Shown piece after piece: positions 8,858-16,823 of a DNA stretch of 64,000 nt (position 1 is the first letter of the stretch; each line of letters starts with the position of its first letter). The stretch is from the NCBI GenBank assembly GCA_018816865.1, contig JAHIUW010000031.1, forward strand, positions 1 through 64,000. Direction: 5' to 3'. A program made the position numbers and the translations under genes. The notes beneath the pieces were generated by a model that was not told the DNA's origin, searched no databases, and worked only from the letters and a program-made list of their open reading frames with translations. This stretch comes from Pseudomonadota bacterium. Lineage in GTDB: Bacteria > Desulfobacterota > Desulfovibrionia > Desulfovibrionales > Desulfovibrionaceae.

Positions 8858-9020
8858 GACACCGTCAGTCGGTGTCGCACTCTCCGGGGTGATATGAAAA
8901 GCGTTTTTTGACGTATCACCTGGAAAATGTAGGGGGGGTAGGGTGCTCAGGTGAGGGGGGGCCTGATCTGAGTATCCTAATGAGGGTCTTTTCCGCGAGG
9001 AAGAGACCCTCGATCTTTTT
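8858..9020 (+). ncRNA. Candidate structured small RNA ending in an intrinsic terminator
   Basis: Three hairpins succeed one another with no reading frame: GACACCG/CGGTGTC (8858-8876), GGTGATA/TATCACC (8888-8920) and a 13-bp stem with a GCGA tetraloop (8982-9011) followed by TTTTT. No plus-strand gene precedes the terminator, which is what a small RNA would look like. No convincing promoter was found, so the 5' end is unknown. Confidence 0.35.
8982..9020 (+). terminator. Intrinsic terminator with GNRA tetraloop
   Basis: GAGGGTCTTTTCC pairs with GGAAGAGACCCTC across a GCGA loop (one G-U pair), followed by a five-T run at about 9016. It is strong and points along the plus strand, where there is no annotated upstream gene. 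Confidence 0.75.
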
Positions 9021-9135
9021 GATCGCCCCCTATGACTCTGCCTCCCTGCAAGCAAGTCGAAACTGCTGGCTATTGCTTTGCCGTAGCCTTTTGTATCCCC
9101 TGCAACAGAGAGCGAAATCCTTGCGCAAAAAATAC

Positions 9136-9147
9136 GGGGATTCCCCC
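9136..9147. promoter_or_regulatory. GGGGATTCCCC palindrome
   Basis: A near-perfect palindrome about 290 bases upstream of the hemerythrin start. A sibling (GGGGATTTCCCC, 16252-16263) lies 78 bases upstream of the small secreted protein gene. It could be an operator for one regulator; no factor is assigned. Confidence 0.25.
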
Positions 9148-9322
9148 ATTTTCATTTTCTGGCGGGGGGCATAGACATTGAGTATGGGTGTTGAGGGGGA
9201 ATGGCCATACTAGGCCGGACCGAAAAAGCAGGACCCTGCGATTCTATTGGGGAGGGCGCCCTTGACCCTCCCAGTTCAGGATCCGGTGCAAGCTGGTTGA
9301 ATGCTGCCCGGTCCAGGCGCGC

Positions 9323-9355
9323 AAAAAACCCGGTGACTCATGTCGCCGGGTTTTT
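9323..9355 (+). terminator. Intrinsic terminator upstream of the hemerythrin gene
   Basis: AAAAACCCGGTGA and TCGCCGGGTTTTT form a stem with a T-run on the plus strand and an A-run giving a T-run on the minus strand, so it may work both ways. It lies 74 bases before the hemerythrin ATG and follows no plus-strand gene, so it could end a leader or small RNA. Confidence 0.7.
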
Positions 9356-9428
9356 CATGTTCTGTTTTCGGCAGAGGGGACGATGCGCGTCGGCATGTGC
9401 TATGCTTTGGCATCAGGAGGTCGATCCT

Positions 9429-9851
9429 ATGCCGAAACTCAGCTGGAGTCCGAGTCTGTCCCTAGGCGTGGACATCGTGGACAAGCAGCATCAGCAGCTT
9501 GTGGAGATCGCCAACACGCTCATCGAGGCCGTGGAAAAAGGTCATGGGCAAGAGGTGGTGAACAGCGTCATCCAATCCCTGCGCGAATACACGGTCCACC
9601 ACTTCCATGACGAGGAACAGTTCATGGCGGACATCCACTACCCCAAGCGGGGCGAACACGCCGCCCAGCATGCGGAGCTGGTGCGTTTGGTCAAGGACTT
9701 CCAACACCGGCTGTATATCAAGGAGATCATCTCGGGCGAACAGATCAAGGCCTTCCTCAAATCCTGGCTGCTGGAGCACATTCTGGAGCACGACCTGGAT
9801 ATCGGGCAGTTCGTGCGCAGCAAGGAAGCCCCGGTGGATGAGAGCGACTGA
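9429..9851 (+). CDS. Bacteriohemerythrin
   Basis: The 140-residue cytoplasmic four-helix protein binds O2 at a non-heme di-iron site. The ligand pattern is present: DIVDKQHQQLVEI, HHFHDEEQFM, EHAAQHAELV and LEHILEHDLDIG give the seven His/Asp/Glu ligands. Length is typical for single-domain hemerythrins of microaerotolerant sulfate reducers, where it is thought to store, sense or detoxify oxygen. An excellent AGGAGG site precedes ATG 9429; the frame is open further upstream but that part is not homologous. It is monocistronic, with a hairpin downstream. Confidence 0.95.
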   Translation: MPKLSWSPSLSLGVDIVDKQHQQLVEIANTLIEAVEKGHGQEVVNSVIQSLREYTVHHFHDEEQFMADIHYPKRGEHAAQHAELVRLVKDFQHRLYIKEIISGEQIKAFLKSWLLEHILEHDLDIGQFVRSKEAPVDESD

Positions 9852-9908
9852 TCCCCCCGGCCCGGGAATGGGCGTCCCTTCCCTTCTTCCTTTCCCTCTT
9901 CCCTTGGG

Positions 9909-9960
9909 CCACACCCCAGGCCCTTGCTTGCCCTGTGCCCCGCAAGCCCTGGGGTTGTGG
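9909..9960. terminator. Long hairpin downstream of hemerythrin
   Basis: CCACACCCCAGG pairs with CCTGGGGTTGTGG (one bulged T), and an inner CTTGC/GCAAG extends the stem. No T-run follows, so it may be a Rho-type or processing/stability structure rather than a standard intrinsic terminator. Confidence 0.45.
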
Positions 9961-10002
9961 CGTTAGCCGCTGGGCTCGGAGAAAGGCGTCCGGGCTATTG
10001 AT

Positions 10003-10143
10003 TGGTTGATCAACCAGTGTTGGCAATGCGCAGGGAAGGGTTGGGCGTTGTTACTGGTTGGTTGAACAGTCAGCGTGGGCCTGCACAACACTGCAACGTC
10101 ACTGCAAGCCTGACCTGACGGGAGGATTGTTGATCTTGCAGTG
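10003..10143. promoter_or_regulatory. Operator-like repeats upstream of the ech operon
   Basis: A perfect 14-bp palindrome TGGTTGATCAACCA (10003-10016) is followed by a half-site TGGTTGA (10058-10064). Farther down, CACTGCAA occurs twice exactly 11 bases apart (10089-10096, 10100-10107) and once inverted (TTGCAGTG, 10136-10143). Placement 90-230 bases above the predicted promoter suggests regulator binding; which regulator is unknown. The rest of the 9852-10380 gap has no coding signal. Confidence 0.4.
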
Positions 10144-10235
10144 GGCGCAGGCAACAATGCACCCGGCCTCCTGACGTCCTCCCTTGGCCCCTTGTCCATC
10201 GTGGTGGTGCAAAACAGCAATGCAGCCATAGACGG

Positions 10236-10264
10236 TTGACCTGAGAAATATTGTACCCTACAAA
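10236..10264 (+). promoter_or_regulatory. Predicted sigma-70-type promoter of the ech operon
   Basis: TTGACC (10236-10241) and TACAAA (10259-10264) are spaced by 17 bases, about 115 bases above the echA ATG. Pattern match only. Confidence 0.45.
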
Positions 10265-10380
10265 GTTTTCCCGGAATCAGAGAGGGACCAGAGGTCCCGT
10301 CGGAATATCGCCCTCGGCGTGGCAACCGGGGGCGGTGGTGTGTGTTGTTTGGGAGGCAATTAATTTTCCAAGGGGTAACC

Positions 10381-12288
10381 ATGTCGAATCTGCTTGTAGT
10401 TCTCGTTCTCCTGCCATTCGTGGCCGGATTGGCGTGCTATCTGCTGCGCGCCAGTTTCATCCGGTCACTGGTTGTCTTGGGCACGGGTGGCATCCTGGCG
10501 GTGGCTTCCATCGCGCTGATGATGTCCGGTCCGTTCACTTATTCGCCTGAACCAGTGCTTGGCATGAGCTGGGACTCCTTGATCACCATCGCGGACTTTG
10601 CGCTGCTGCTGGTGATCCTGTTCTACGGTTTCAAGCACAACAATTTGCTGATCAAGCTGTTCTCAGTCGCCCAGATGGCGGGACTGGTGATCCTTGAGCT
10701 GTTCTGGGTGGACCACACGGCCCATGTGCCGACGTTCTACGCGGACCAGCTCTCGTTGATCATGGTGCTGATCATCAGCATCATTGGCTCGCTGATCTGC
10801 ATCTATGCCATTCCGTACATGAAGGAGCACGAGGAGCACCTGCACCTCGAGACCACCAAGCAGCCCCGGTTCTTCCTGTTCCTGGTGCTCTTTTTGGGGG
10901 CCATGAACGGCCTGGTGCTGTCCAACAACATCCTCTGGCTGTACTTCTTCTTCGAGATTACCACCTTTTGCTCCTTCATCCTCATCGGGCATGACGGCAC
11001 CGAGATCGCCATCAAGAACTCCGTGCGCGCCCTGTGGATGAACAGCGCAGGCGGCGTGGCCTTTGTGGCCGGCATGATGTTCATTTACGCCTCCACCGCC
11101 ACCCTGGACATCCAGGCCCTGCTGACCTCCGGCAACACGGCCACTGTGGGCCTGCTGGTGGGTCTGGCCTTTGTGGCCTTTGCGGGCTTCACCAAGGCCG
11201 CCCAGTTGCCCTTCCAGAGCTGGCTGCTGGGCGCCATGGTCGCGCCGACCCCGGTCTCCGCGCTCTTGCACTCCAGCACCATGGTCAAGGCCGGCGTCTA
11301 CGTCGTGCTGCGCTTTGCCCCGGCCTTTGCCGGCAGCTTTGTGGCCACGGGTGTGGCCCTGTGCGGCGCGTTCACCTTCCTGGCCTGTGCCGCCCTGGCC
11401 ATCAGCCAATCCAACGGCAAGAAGATCCTGGCCTATTCGACCATCTCGAACCTGGGCCTGATCATCGCCTGCGCGGGCATCAACACACCCGCGGCCCACA
11501 CCGCAGCCATCCTGCTGATCATCTTCCACGCCGTGTCCAAGGCCCTGTTGTTCCTGTGCGTCGGCAGCATCGAGCAGCGCATCGGCAGCCGGGACATCGA
11601 GGACATGCGCGGCCTCTACGCGCGCATGCCCCGCACGGCCTGGATCACCATCACCGGCATCCTGACCATGATCCTGCCCCCGTTCGGCGTGCTCTTGGGC
11701 AAGTGGATGGCCATCGAGGCCGCCTCGGGCCAGATGCTGACCGTGGTCATGCTGGCCATGGGCTCCGCCCTGACCGTGGTCTACTGGGCCCGCTGGGCCG
11801 GATCGCTGCTGGATATGCCCGGTGGCGAAAAGCCCGCCCCCGAGGAGCAGGCCACGCTGATGCGCCTGCCGCTGATGACCCTCTGCCTGGGTTCCGTGGT
11901 CCTGTCCCTGGCCTCCCCGGCGATCTATGAATACATGATCCGTCCCATGTTCGTTGCCGCGCCCTTCACGGTGGCAGGCGGCGTACTGTCCGGTCCCATG
12001 GGCGCCTTCGCCATCTACCCGTTGTTCCTGTTGCTGGGTCTGGGTCTGCTGTACGCCCTGCGCGTCGTCAAAAAGTCCCGCGGGATGACCTATGCCGCCC
12101 CGTACGCCAGCGGCGCCAACGTCGAGGGCTCCAATGACGGTTCCTTTGTTGGCCCCATGAATGCCCCGGTTAAGATTCAGGCGGGGAACTACTACCTGCC
12201 CGCCTTCTTCGGTGAGGAGCGTCTGACCAGCCTCGCCAATATCGCCGCGATCGCCCTGATCGTACTCATGATTGGAGGGGCCCTGTAA
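10381..12288 (+). CDS. echA: Ech hydrogenase subunit A (NuoL/Mrp-type ion-translocating subunit)
   Basis: The 635-residue polytopic protein is the antiporter-like subunit of the energy-converting Ech [NiFe] hydrogenase. The complex couples ferredoxin oxidation and proton reduction (or the reverse) to ion transport across the cytoplasmic membrane. The proton-antiporter core is visible: FFFEITTFCSFILIGHD, KAAQLPFQSWLLGAMVAPTP, SALLHSSTMVKAGVYVVLRF and a Lys-bearing helix HAVSKALLFLCVG. ATG 10381 follows AAGGGG. It is the first of six tightly packed genes, in the same order as described for desulfovibrio and methanogen ech operons. Confidence 0.95.
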   Translation: MSNLLVVLVLLPFVAGLACYLLRASFIRSLVVLGTGGILAVASIALMMSGPFTYSPEPVLGMSWDSLITIADFALLLVILFYGFKHNNLLIKLFSVAQMAGLVILELFWVDHTAHVPTFYADQLSLIMVLIISIIGSLICIYAIPYMKEHEEHLHLETTKQPRFFLFLVLFLGAMNGLVLSNNILWLYFFFEITTFCSFILIGHDGTEIAIKNSVRALWMNSAGGVAFVAGMMFIYASTATLDIQALLTSGNTATVGLLVGLAFVAFAGFTKAAQLPFQSWLLGAMVAPTPVSALLHSSTMVKAGVYVVLRFAPAFAGSFVATGVALCGAFTFLACAALAISQSNGKKILAYSTISNLGLIIACAGINTPAAHTAAILLIIFHAVSKALLFLCVGSIEQRIGSRDIEDMRGLYARMPRTAWITITGILTMILPPFGVLLGKWMAIEAASGQMLTVVMLAMGSALTVVYWARWAGSLLDMPGGEKPAPEEQATLMRLPLMTLCLGSVVLSLASPAIYEYMIRPMFVAAPFTVAGGVLSGPMGAFAIYPLFLLLGLGLLYALRVVKKSRGMTYAAPYASGANVEGSNDGSFVGPMNAPVKIQAGNYYLPAFFGEERLTSLANIAAIALIVLMIGGAL

Positions 12289-13142
12289 TGACCACTGATA
12301 TCATCCTGATCCTGATTGCGATCATCGTCGCCCCCCTTGCGGGCGGCTTGATCTCCGGCATCGACCGCAAGCTCACCGCGCGTTTCCAGTCCCGCCAGGG
12401 GCCTCCGATCACCCAGGGCTTCTTCGACGTGGCCAAGCTCTTCGGCAAGGAGAAGATGGCCGCCAACCCCTGGATCATCTTCTGCGCCTGGGTCTATCTG
12501 GTGGCCGCGGCCCTGTCCGTGGTGCTGTTCTTCCTGCAGTCCGACCTGCTCTTGATCTTCTTCGTGCAGGCCATCGGCGCGGTGTTCATGGTCATCGGCG
12601 CCATGAGCGTACCGTCGCCTTTCAGCCAGGTGGGCGCGCAGCGCGAACTGATCCAGATCCTGACCTACGAGCCCCTGTTGATCCTGGTGTTCGTCTCCAT
12701 CTACCTGGTCACCGGCAGCTTTTCCATCGATCAGATCATGCTGGTCGAACAGCCGCTGCTGTTCAAGCTGCCCCTGATGTTCATCGTCCTGGGCTACGCC
12801 CTGACCATCAAGCTCAGAAAGTCGCCTTTTGACTTCTCCACGTCCCACCATGGGCATCAGGAGCTGGTCAAGGGTGTGCTGACCGAATACTCCGGCCCCT
12901 TCCTGGCTCTGGTGGAGGTCGCCCACTGGTACGAGACCATTCTGGTACTGGGTCTGTGCGCCCTGTTCTGGACCACCAGCATCCCGGCCATGATCGCCCT
13001 GGTCGTGTTGACCTACCTGGCCGAAATCCTCATCGACAACACCATGGCCCGCATGACTTGGCGTTGGATGCTGAAATACGTCTGGAGCGTCGGCCTGGCC
13101 CTTAGTTTCGTGAACCTCATCTGGCTGTACGCAAAGGTCTAG
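12288..13142 (+). CDS. echB: Ech hydrogenase subunit B (NuoH-like membrane subunit)
   Basis: The 284-residue membrane protein is homologous to NuoH/HycD and anchors the hydrophilic arm of Ech. Recognisable are GIDRKLTARFQSRQGPP near the N-terminus, PFSQVGAQRELIQILTYEP, and RKSPFDFSTSHHGHQELVKG with the conserved acidic site facing the ion channel. Its ATG overlaps the echA stop codon (TAATG). Confidence 0.95.
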   Translation: MTTDIILILIAIIVAPLAGGLISGIDRKLTARFQSRQGPPITQGFFDVAKLFGKEKMAANPWIIFCAWVYLVAAALSVVLFFLQSDLLLIFFVQAIGAVFMVIGAMSVPSPFSQVGAQRELIQILTYEPLLILVFVSIYLVTGSFSIDQIMLVEQPLLFKLPLMFIVLGYALTIKLRKSPFDFSTSHHGHQELVKGVLTEYSGPFLALVEVAHWYETILVLGLCALFWTTSIPAMIALVVLTYLAEILIDNTMARMTWRWMLKYVWSVGLALSFVNLIWLYAKV

Positions 13143-13148
13143 GGAGCT

Positions 13149-13586
13149 ATGCTTAAATCATTCATCAAGAAATCGAGGATCAAGTCTCCCTGGATCATGC
13201 ATTTTGATTGCGGGAGCTGTAACGGCTGCGATATCGAGACCCTGGCCTGTCTGACCCCTGTGTATGACATCGAGCGTTTCGGCATCGTCAACGTCGGCAA
13301 CCCCAAGCACGCCGACATCCTGTTGGTGACGGGGACCGTGAACCATCGCAATAAGAAGGTCCTGAAGAACCTCTACGACCAGATGCCCGAGCCCAAGGCC
13401 GTGATCGCCATCGGCGCCTGCGGCACCTCGGGCGGCGTGTTCCGCGAGGCCTATAACGTGGTCGGCGGCGTGGACAAGGTGATCCCGGTGGATGTGTACA
13501 TCCCCGGTTGCCCTGCCAAGCCCGAGGCCATCATCGACGGCGTTGTCCTGGGTCTCCAGAAATTCGCCGAGAAAGCTGAAGGATAA
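13149..13586 (+). CDS. echC: Ech hydrogenase subunit C (small [NiFe] subunit, NuoB-like)
   Basis: The 145-residue protein carries the proximal [4Fe-4S] cluster that hands electrons to the NiFe site. Cluster ligands are visible in FDCGSCNGCDIET, in AIGACGTSGGVF and in PGCPAKPEAI. It lacks a Tat signal, as expected for a cytoplasmic-facing group 4 enzyme. GGGAGC lies just upstream and the gap to echB is 6 bases. Confidence 0.95.
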   Translation: MLKSFIKKSRIKSPWIMHFDCGSCNGCDIETLACLTPVYDIERFGIVNVGNPKHADILLVTGTVNHRNKKVLKNLYDQMPEPKAVIAIGACGTSGGVFREAYNVVGGVDKVIPVDVYIPGCPAKPEAIIDGVVLGLQKFAEKAEG

Positions 13587-13597
13587 AGGGAGCAACC

Positions 13598-13963
13598 GTG
13601 ATTGAGAATCTGAAAGAAGTCACCCAGGAGACGGTCGCAAGCGAAGTCCTGAAGCTGAAGAATGAAGGCTACAGGTTCGTGACCATGTCCTGCACCGAGT
13701 TGGACGCTGACTTTGTGGACATCCTGTACCACTTCGACAAGGACCTGACACTGGCCAACCTGCGCATGAAGCAGCCCAAGGACGCCAAGGTGCCCAGCAT
13801 CTCCGGCATCCTGTTCGCGGCGCTGCTCGTGGAAAACGAGATGCGCGACCTGTTCGGCCTTGAGTTCGAGGGCCTGGTCCTCGACTTCAACAGGACCCTG
13901 TATCTCGATGAGGAAATCACCGAGGTGCCCATGGTCTCCAACGTCAAGATCGTCAAACAGTAA
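13598..13963 (+). CDS. echD: Ech hydrogenase subunit D (NuoC-like)
   Basis: The 121-residue protein resembles the 30-kDa (NuoC/HycE N-terminal) subunit, with the family end ENEMRDLFGLEFEGL. It starts with GTG at 13598, preceded by AAAGGGAG; the frame has no ATG in a suitable place. It bridges the small and large hydrogenase subunits structurally and carries no cofactor motif. Confidence 0.92.
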   Translation: MIENLKEVTQETVASEVLKLKNEGYRFVTMSCTELDADFVDILYHFDKDLTLANLRMKQPKDAKVPSISGILFAALLVENEMRDLFGLEFEGLVLDFNRTLYLDEEITEVPMVSNVKIVKQ

Positions 13964-13972
13964 GGAACTATC

Positions 13973-15049
13973 ATGGCCAAAACCATAATTCCCTTCGGTC
14001 CTCAGCATCCGGTCCTGCCGGAGCCGGTCCACCTGAAGCTGGTGGTGGAGGACGAGATCGTCATCGAGGCCATCCCCGCCCTGGGATACGTCCACAGGGG
14101 CCTGGAGAAGCTGACCGAGATCCGCGACTACCACCAGATGATCCAGGTCGTGGAGCGCGTCTGCGGCATCTGCTCCTGCCTGCATGCCGTGTGCTTCTGC
14201 CACGGCATCGAGGAGTTGATGAAGGTCGATGTCCCCCGCCGCGCCAAGTACCTGCGCGTGATCTGGGGCGAGCTGCACCGCATGCACAGCCATCTCTTGT
14301 GGCTGGGCCTGTTCGCCGACGCCTTCGGTTTCGAGAGCGTCTTCCAGCAGTTCTGGAAGATCCGCGAGAAGATCATGGATATTCTGGAAGCCACCGCGGG
14401 CAACCGGGTCATCATCTCCGTCAACGTCGTGGGCGGCACCCGCTACGACATCAGCCCCGAGCAGTGCCGCTGGATCCTGCAGGAGCTGAATGGGGTCGAG
14501 GCCGGGATCAATGCCCTGCAGCGGACCATGATGGACGACTACACCGTCAAGCACCGCACCGTGGGTGTGGGCGTGCTGACCCGCGAGCAGGCCATCGAGC
14601 TCGGCGCGGCCGGCCCCACCCTGCGTGGTTCCGGTGTGGCCCAGGACATGCGCATGCTCAAGTACGCCGCCTTCGACGAACTGGACTTCGAGCCCGTGGT
14701 CGAGACCGGTGGGGACAGCTATTCGCGCTCCAATGTCCGCTTTCGCGAGACCCTGCAGTCCATCGACCTGATCCGCCAGGCCATCTCCAAGCTGCCCGAG
14801 GGACCGATCAACGTCCCGGTCAAGGGCAACCCCGAGGGTGAGATCATCACCCGTGTGGAGCAGCCCCGCGGCGAGCTGATGTACTACATCAAGGCCAGCG
14901 GCAAGAAGTATCTGGACCGTGTGCGCATCCGCACCCCCACATTCGCCAACGTGCCCCCGCTGCTTGCCATGGTGGGCGGGATTGAGCTGGCGAACGTGCC
15001 CGTGGTGGTCTTGTCCATCGACCCGTGCATTTCCTGCACGGAACGCTAA
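13973..15049 (+). CDS. echE: Ech hydrogenase subunit E (large [NiFe] catalytic subunit)
   Basis: The 358-residue catalytic subunit has both NiFe-binding CxxC pairs: ERVCGICSCLHA near residue 60 and DPCISCTER at the very C-terminus. The protein ends three residues after the last Cys, so no C-terminal peptide remains to be cleaved by a maturation protease, unlike most [NiFe] hydrogenases; this matches what is known for Ech-type enzymes. The N-terminal FGPQHPVLPEPVHL is the complex-I 49-kDa-like signature. No hyp maturation genes are in the window. Confidence 0.95.
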   Translation: MAKTIIPFGPQHPVLPEPVHLKLVVEDEIVIEAIPALGYVHRGLEKLTEIRDYHQMIQVVERVCGICSCLHAVCFCHGIEELMKVDVPRRAKYLRVIWGELHRMHSHLLWLGLFADAFGFESVFQQFWKIREKIMDILEATAGNRVIISVNVVGGTRYDISPEQCRWILQELNGVEAGINALQRTMMDDYTVKHRTVGVGVLTREQAIELGAAGPTLRGSGVAQDMRMLKYAAFDELDFEPVVETGGDSYSRSNVRFRETLQSIDLIRQAISKLPEGPINVPVKGNPEGEIITRVEQPRGELMYYIKASGKKYLDRVRIRTPTFANVPPLLAMVGGIELANVPVVVLSIDPCISCTER

Positions 15050-15060
15050 GGAGGGTCGCC

Positions 15061-15456
15061 ATGCTGTTCATGACGCCGAATGTCATCAAGAACTTCCTGT
15101 CCAAGAAGGCCACCCGCCTCTATCCCTTCGAGGTGCGCGAGCCCTTCGAGGGCTACCGCGGCGAACTGGTCAACGACATCGACGGGTGCATCTTCTGTGG
15201 CATGTGCTCCAAGAAGTGCCCTTCGCAGTGCATCACCGTGGACCGGACCACCGGGATCTGGGAATGCGATCCCTACGCCTGTATCTACTGCTCCATCTGC
15301 GTGGAGGCCTGCCCCACCAAGTGCCTGTCCATGAACAACGTGCACCGCAAGCCTGCGGCCACCAAGTCCATGTACACGCTGCAGGGTGTGCCGCCCAAGC
15401 CCAAGAAGAAGGCTGCGGACACGGCTGAAGACAAGCCCGCCAAGGAAGACAAGTAG
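15061..15456 (+). CDS. echF: Ech hydrogenase subunit F (2[4Fe-4S] ferredoxin-like)
   Basis: The 131-residue NuoI-like protein carries two complete four-Cys motifs, CIFCGMCSKKCPSQC and CIYCSICVEACPTKC, so it should hold two [4Fe-4S] clusters and take electrons from soluble ferredoxin. A Lys-rich tail (KPKKKAADTAEDKPAKEDK) follows the cluster domain. ATG 15061 has AAGGAGGG upstream. It is the last gene of the operon, followed by a strong terminator. Confidence 0.95.
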   Translation: MLFMTPNVIKNFLSKKATRLYPFEVREPFEGYRGELVNDIDGCIFCGMCSKKCPSQCITVDRTTGIWECDPYACIYCSICVEACPTKCLSMNNVHRKPAATKSMYTLQGVPPKPKKKAADTAEDKPAKEDK

Positions 15457-15496
15457 CTCGCAGCAGCGGGTTGCCGTGCTTTCCCATGGATGATCA

Positions 15497-15528
15497 AGCC
15501 CCCCTGGCCAAGGCTGGGGGGGCTTTTT
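15497..15528 (+). terminator. Intrinsic terminator of the ech operon
   Basis: AGCCCCCC pairs with GGGGGGCT followed by TTTTT, 41 bases after the echF stop codon. Confidence 0.85.
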
Positions 15529-15677
15529 GCTTGTGCTCTCTCCAGGTCTCCACTCTGGGGCGCGCCCCCATCTTTGGCTGGTCAACGCGGACACCGGCCT
15601 GCTGGTTGGGGGCCATGGTCAGGGGCCAGGGAGAAGTGGGGATTGACTTCATGGGGACGGCCTCCCATGATCGGGGC

Positions 15678-16133
15678 ATGAATGACGACTCCAAGCTGCG
15701 CCGTTGTGTGGAACTGCTCACGGGCAATAATCTGTTGGTTCTGGCCACCACGGGACCCGAGGGTCCCCATACCTCGCTGATGGCCTACGTTGCCAGTGAA
15801 GACGGTCGCGAGGTCTATCTGGCCACGGCCCGTGACAGCCGTAAATGGGCCAATATCCAGTTTGATTCCCGGGTCAGCCTGCTGATCGACGACCGGGCGG
15901 GGACATTGCCCCAGGATCGTAGGACCATCAGTGCGCTGACGGTGACCGGGGTGCATGTCCCTCTGGATGACGGCCCCGAGGCAGAGGGCCTGCGCGCACG
16001 GCTGCTCAGCCGTCACCCGGGGTTGGCAGTGTTCCTCAACCGCCCGGATGGACAGCTGATCCGTGTCCGGGTGCAAAGCTATCTGCTCCTGTCGGGTCCC
16101 AATGATGCCTTCCATCATTGCCTCAAGTCCTGA
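15678..16133 (+). CDS. Pyridoxamine 5'-phosphate oxidase-like FMN-binding protein
   Basis: The 151-residue protein has the split-barrel flavin-binding pattern: LVLATTGPEGPHTSLMAY, EVYLATARDSRKWANIQ and SRVSLLIDDR. Such stand-alone proteins bind FMN, F420 or heme and act as small oxidoreductases or stress proteins; the substrate is not predictable. ATG 15678 is favoured because the domain begins right after it; ATG 15651 is an alternative. It is separated from ech by the terminator and is probably monocistronic. Confidence 0.75.
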   Translation: MNDDSKLRRCVELLTGNNLLVLATTGPEGPHTSLMAYVASEDGREVYLATARDSRKWANIQFDSRVSLLIDDRAGTLPQDRRTISALTVTGVHVPLDDGPEAEGLRARLLSRHPGLAVFLNRPDGQLIRVRVQSYLLLSGPNDAFHHCLKS

Positions 16134-16251
16134 GTGCCCCCTTCCTTCCTTTGTGTTGGCGGATTGGAACCCGGCTGTCACTGAGGTGGTTGCCCGGACG
16201 TCCGTCTTCCTTTCCAGGGAATCGGCCTTGTCCCTTTGCCGCAGGGAAATA

Positions 16252-16264
16252 GGGGATTTCCCCC
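16252..16264. promoter_or_regulatory. GGGGATTTCCCC palindrome
   Basis: Near copy of the palindrome at 9136-9147, here 78 bases above the next start codon. The rest of the 207-base gap shows no coding or clear promoter signal. Confidence 0.25.
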
Positions 16265-16340
16265 ACATGACAGCCGGAATTGAAGTGGCTATAAGTGAGG
16301 CTGCCCTTCTCCAGCAACAACGAACCGTACCCAGAAGAAC

Positions 16341-16709
16341 ATGAAATCCTTGCCCGTTCTCTTCCTGCTGATTCTCTTCCTGTCCCTGGCCGCGCCCGCC
16401 CGGGCCGGAGAGCTGGTGCTGGACAACTTCAGCGAGACTCAGGTCTGTTGCGTGGAATTCGACCTCTGGACCATGGGCAGTGCCGAGACTCGCACCCTCT
16501 GCGCCCAGCCTCAACGCCGTGAGCGCTTCATGGACGGACTGTCCGCCATCGGCAAGCTGAAGGTCTACTGCCGGGACAAGGCGTTGCCCGAGGACAGCCC
16601 CGTGCCCTCGGGGACGCGCTATCAGCCCGAGGGCATCTATTCGCCGCTTTGCGGCTATCGTGTGGAGATCAGCGCTTCGGGTGTCGTCACCTTCAGCGAG
16701 ATCAACTAG
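16341..16709 (+). CDS. Small exported protein of unknown function
   Basis: The 122-residue protein begins with a textbook signal peptide (MKSLPVLFLLILFLSLAAPA, cleavage near ARAGE). The mature ~100 residues contain five Cys, including a vicinal CC, and would sit in the periplasm. I do not recognise the family. The upstream palindrome and the promoter after the gene suggest a single-gene unit. Confidence 0.65.
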   Translation: MKSLPVLFLLILFLSLAAPARAGELVLDNFSETQVCCVEFDLWTMGSAETRTLCAQPQRRERFMDGLSAIGKLKVYCRDKALPEDSPVPSGTRYQPEGIYSPLCGYRVEISASGVVTFSEIN

Positions 16710-16747
16710 CCGTCGCATCCCTTTCCCGGTGTATTCATATTCCGAGC

Positions 16748-16776
16748 TTGACGGTCGGGTTAAAGAGGCCTATCCT
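16748..16776 (+). promoter_or_regulatory. Predicted promoter of the metal ATPase unit
   Basis: TTGACG and TATCCT separated by 17 bases, 48 bases above the Cys-rich peptide gene. There is no obvious long-spacer CueR/MerR arrangement. Confidence 0.4.
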
Positions 16777-16823
16777 ATGAGAACGACATTCATAATCAAT
16801 ACAAGGTCCATGCAGGAGTCATA

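Noticed and set aside
10663-11529. Minus-strand open frame within echA
   Set aside because: Antisense shadow rich in Gly, Gln, His and Asp; the plus strand is a clear NuoL-like subunit.
16748-16776. CueR/MerR-type copper operator in the copA promoter
   Set aside because: Spacer is 17 bases and lacks the inverted ACCTTCC-type arms expected of these activators.
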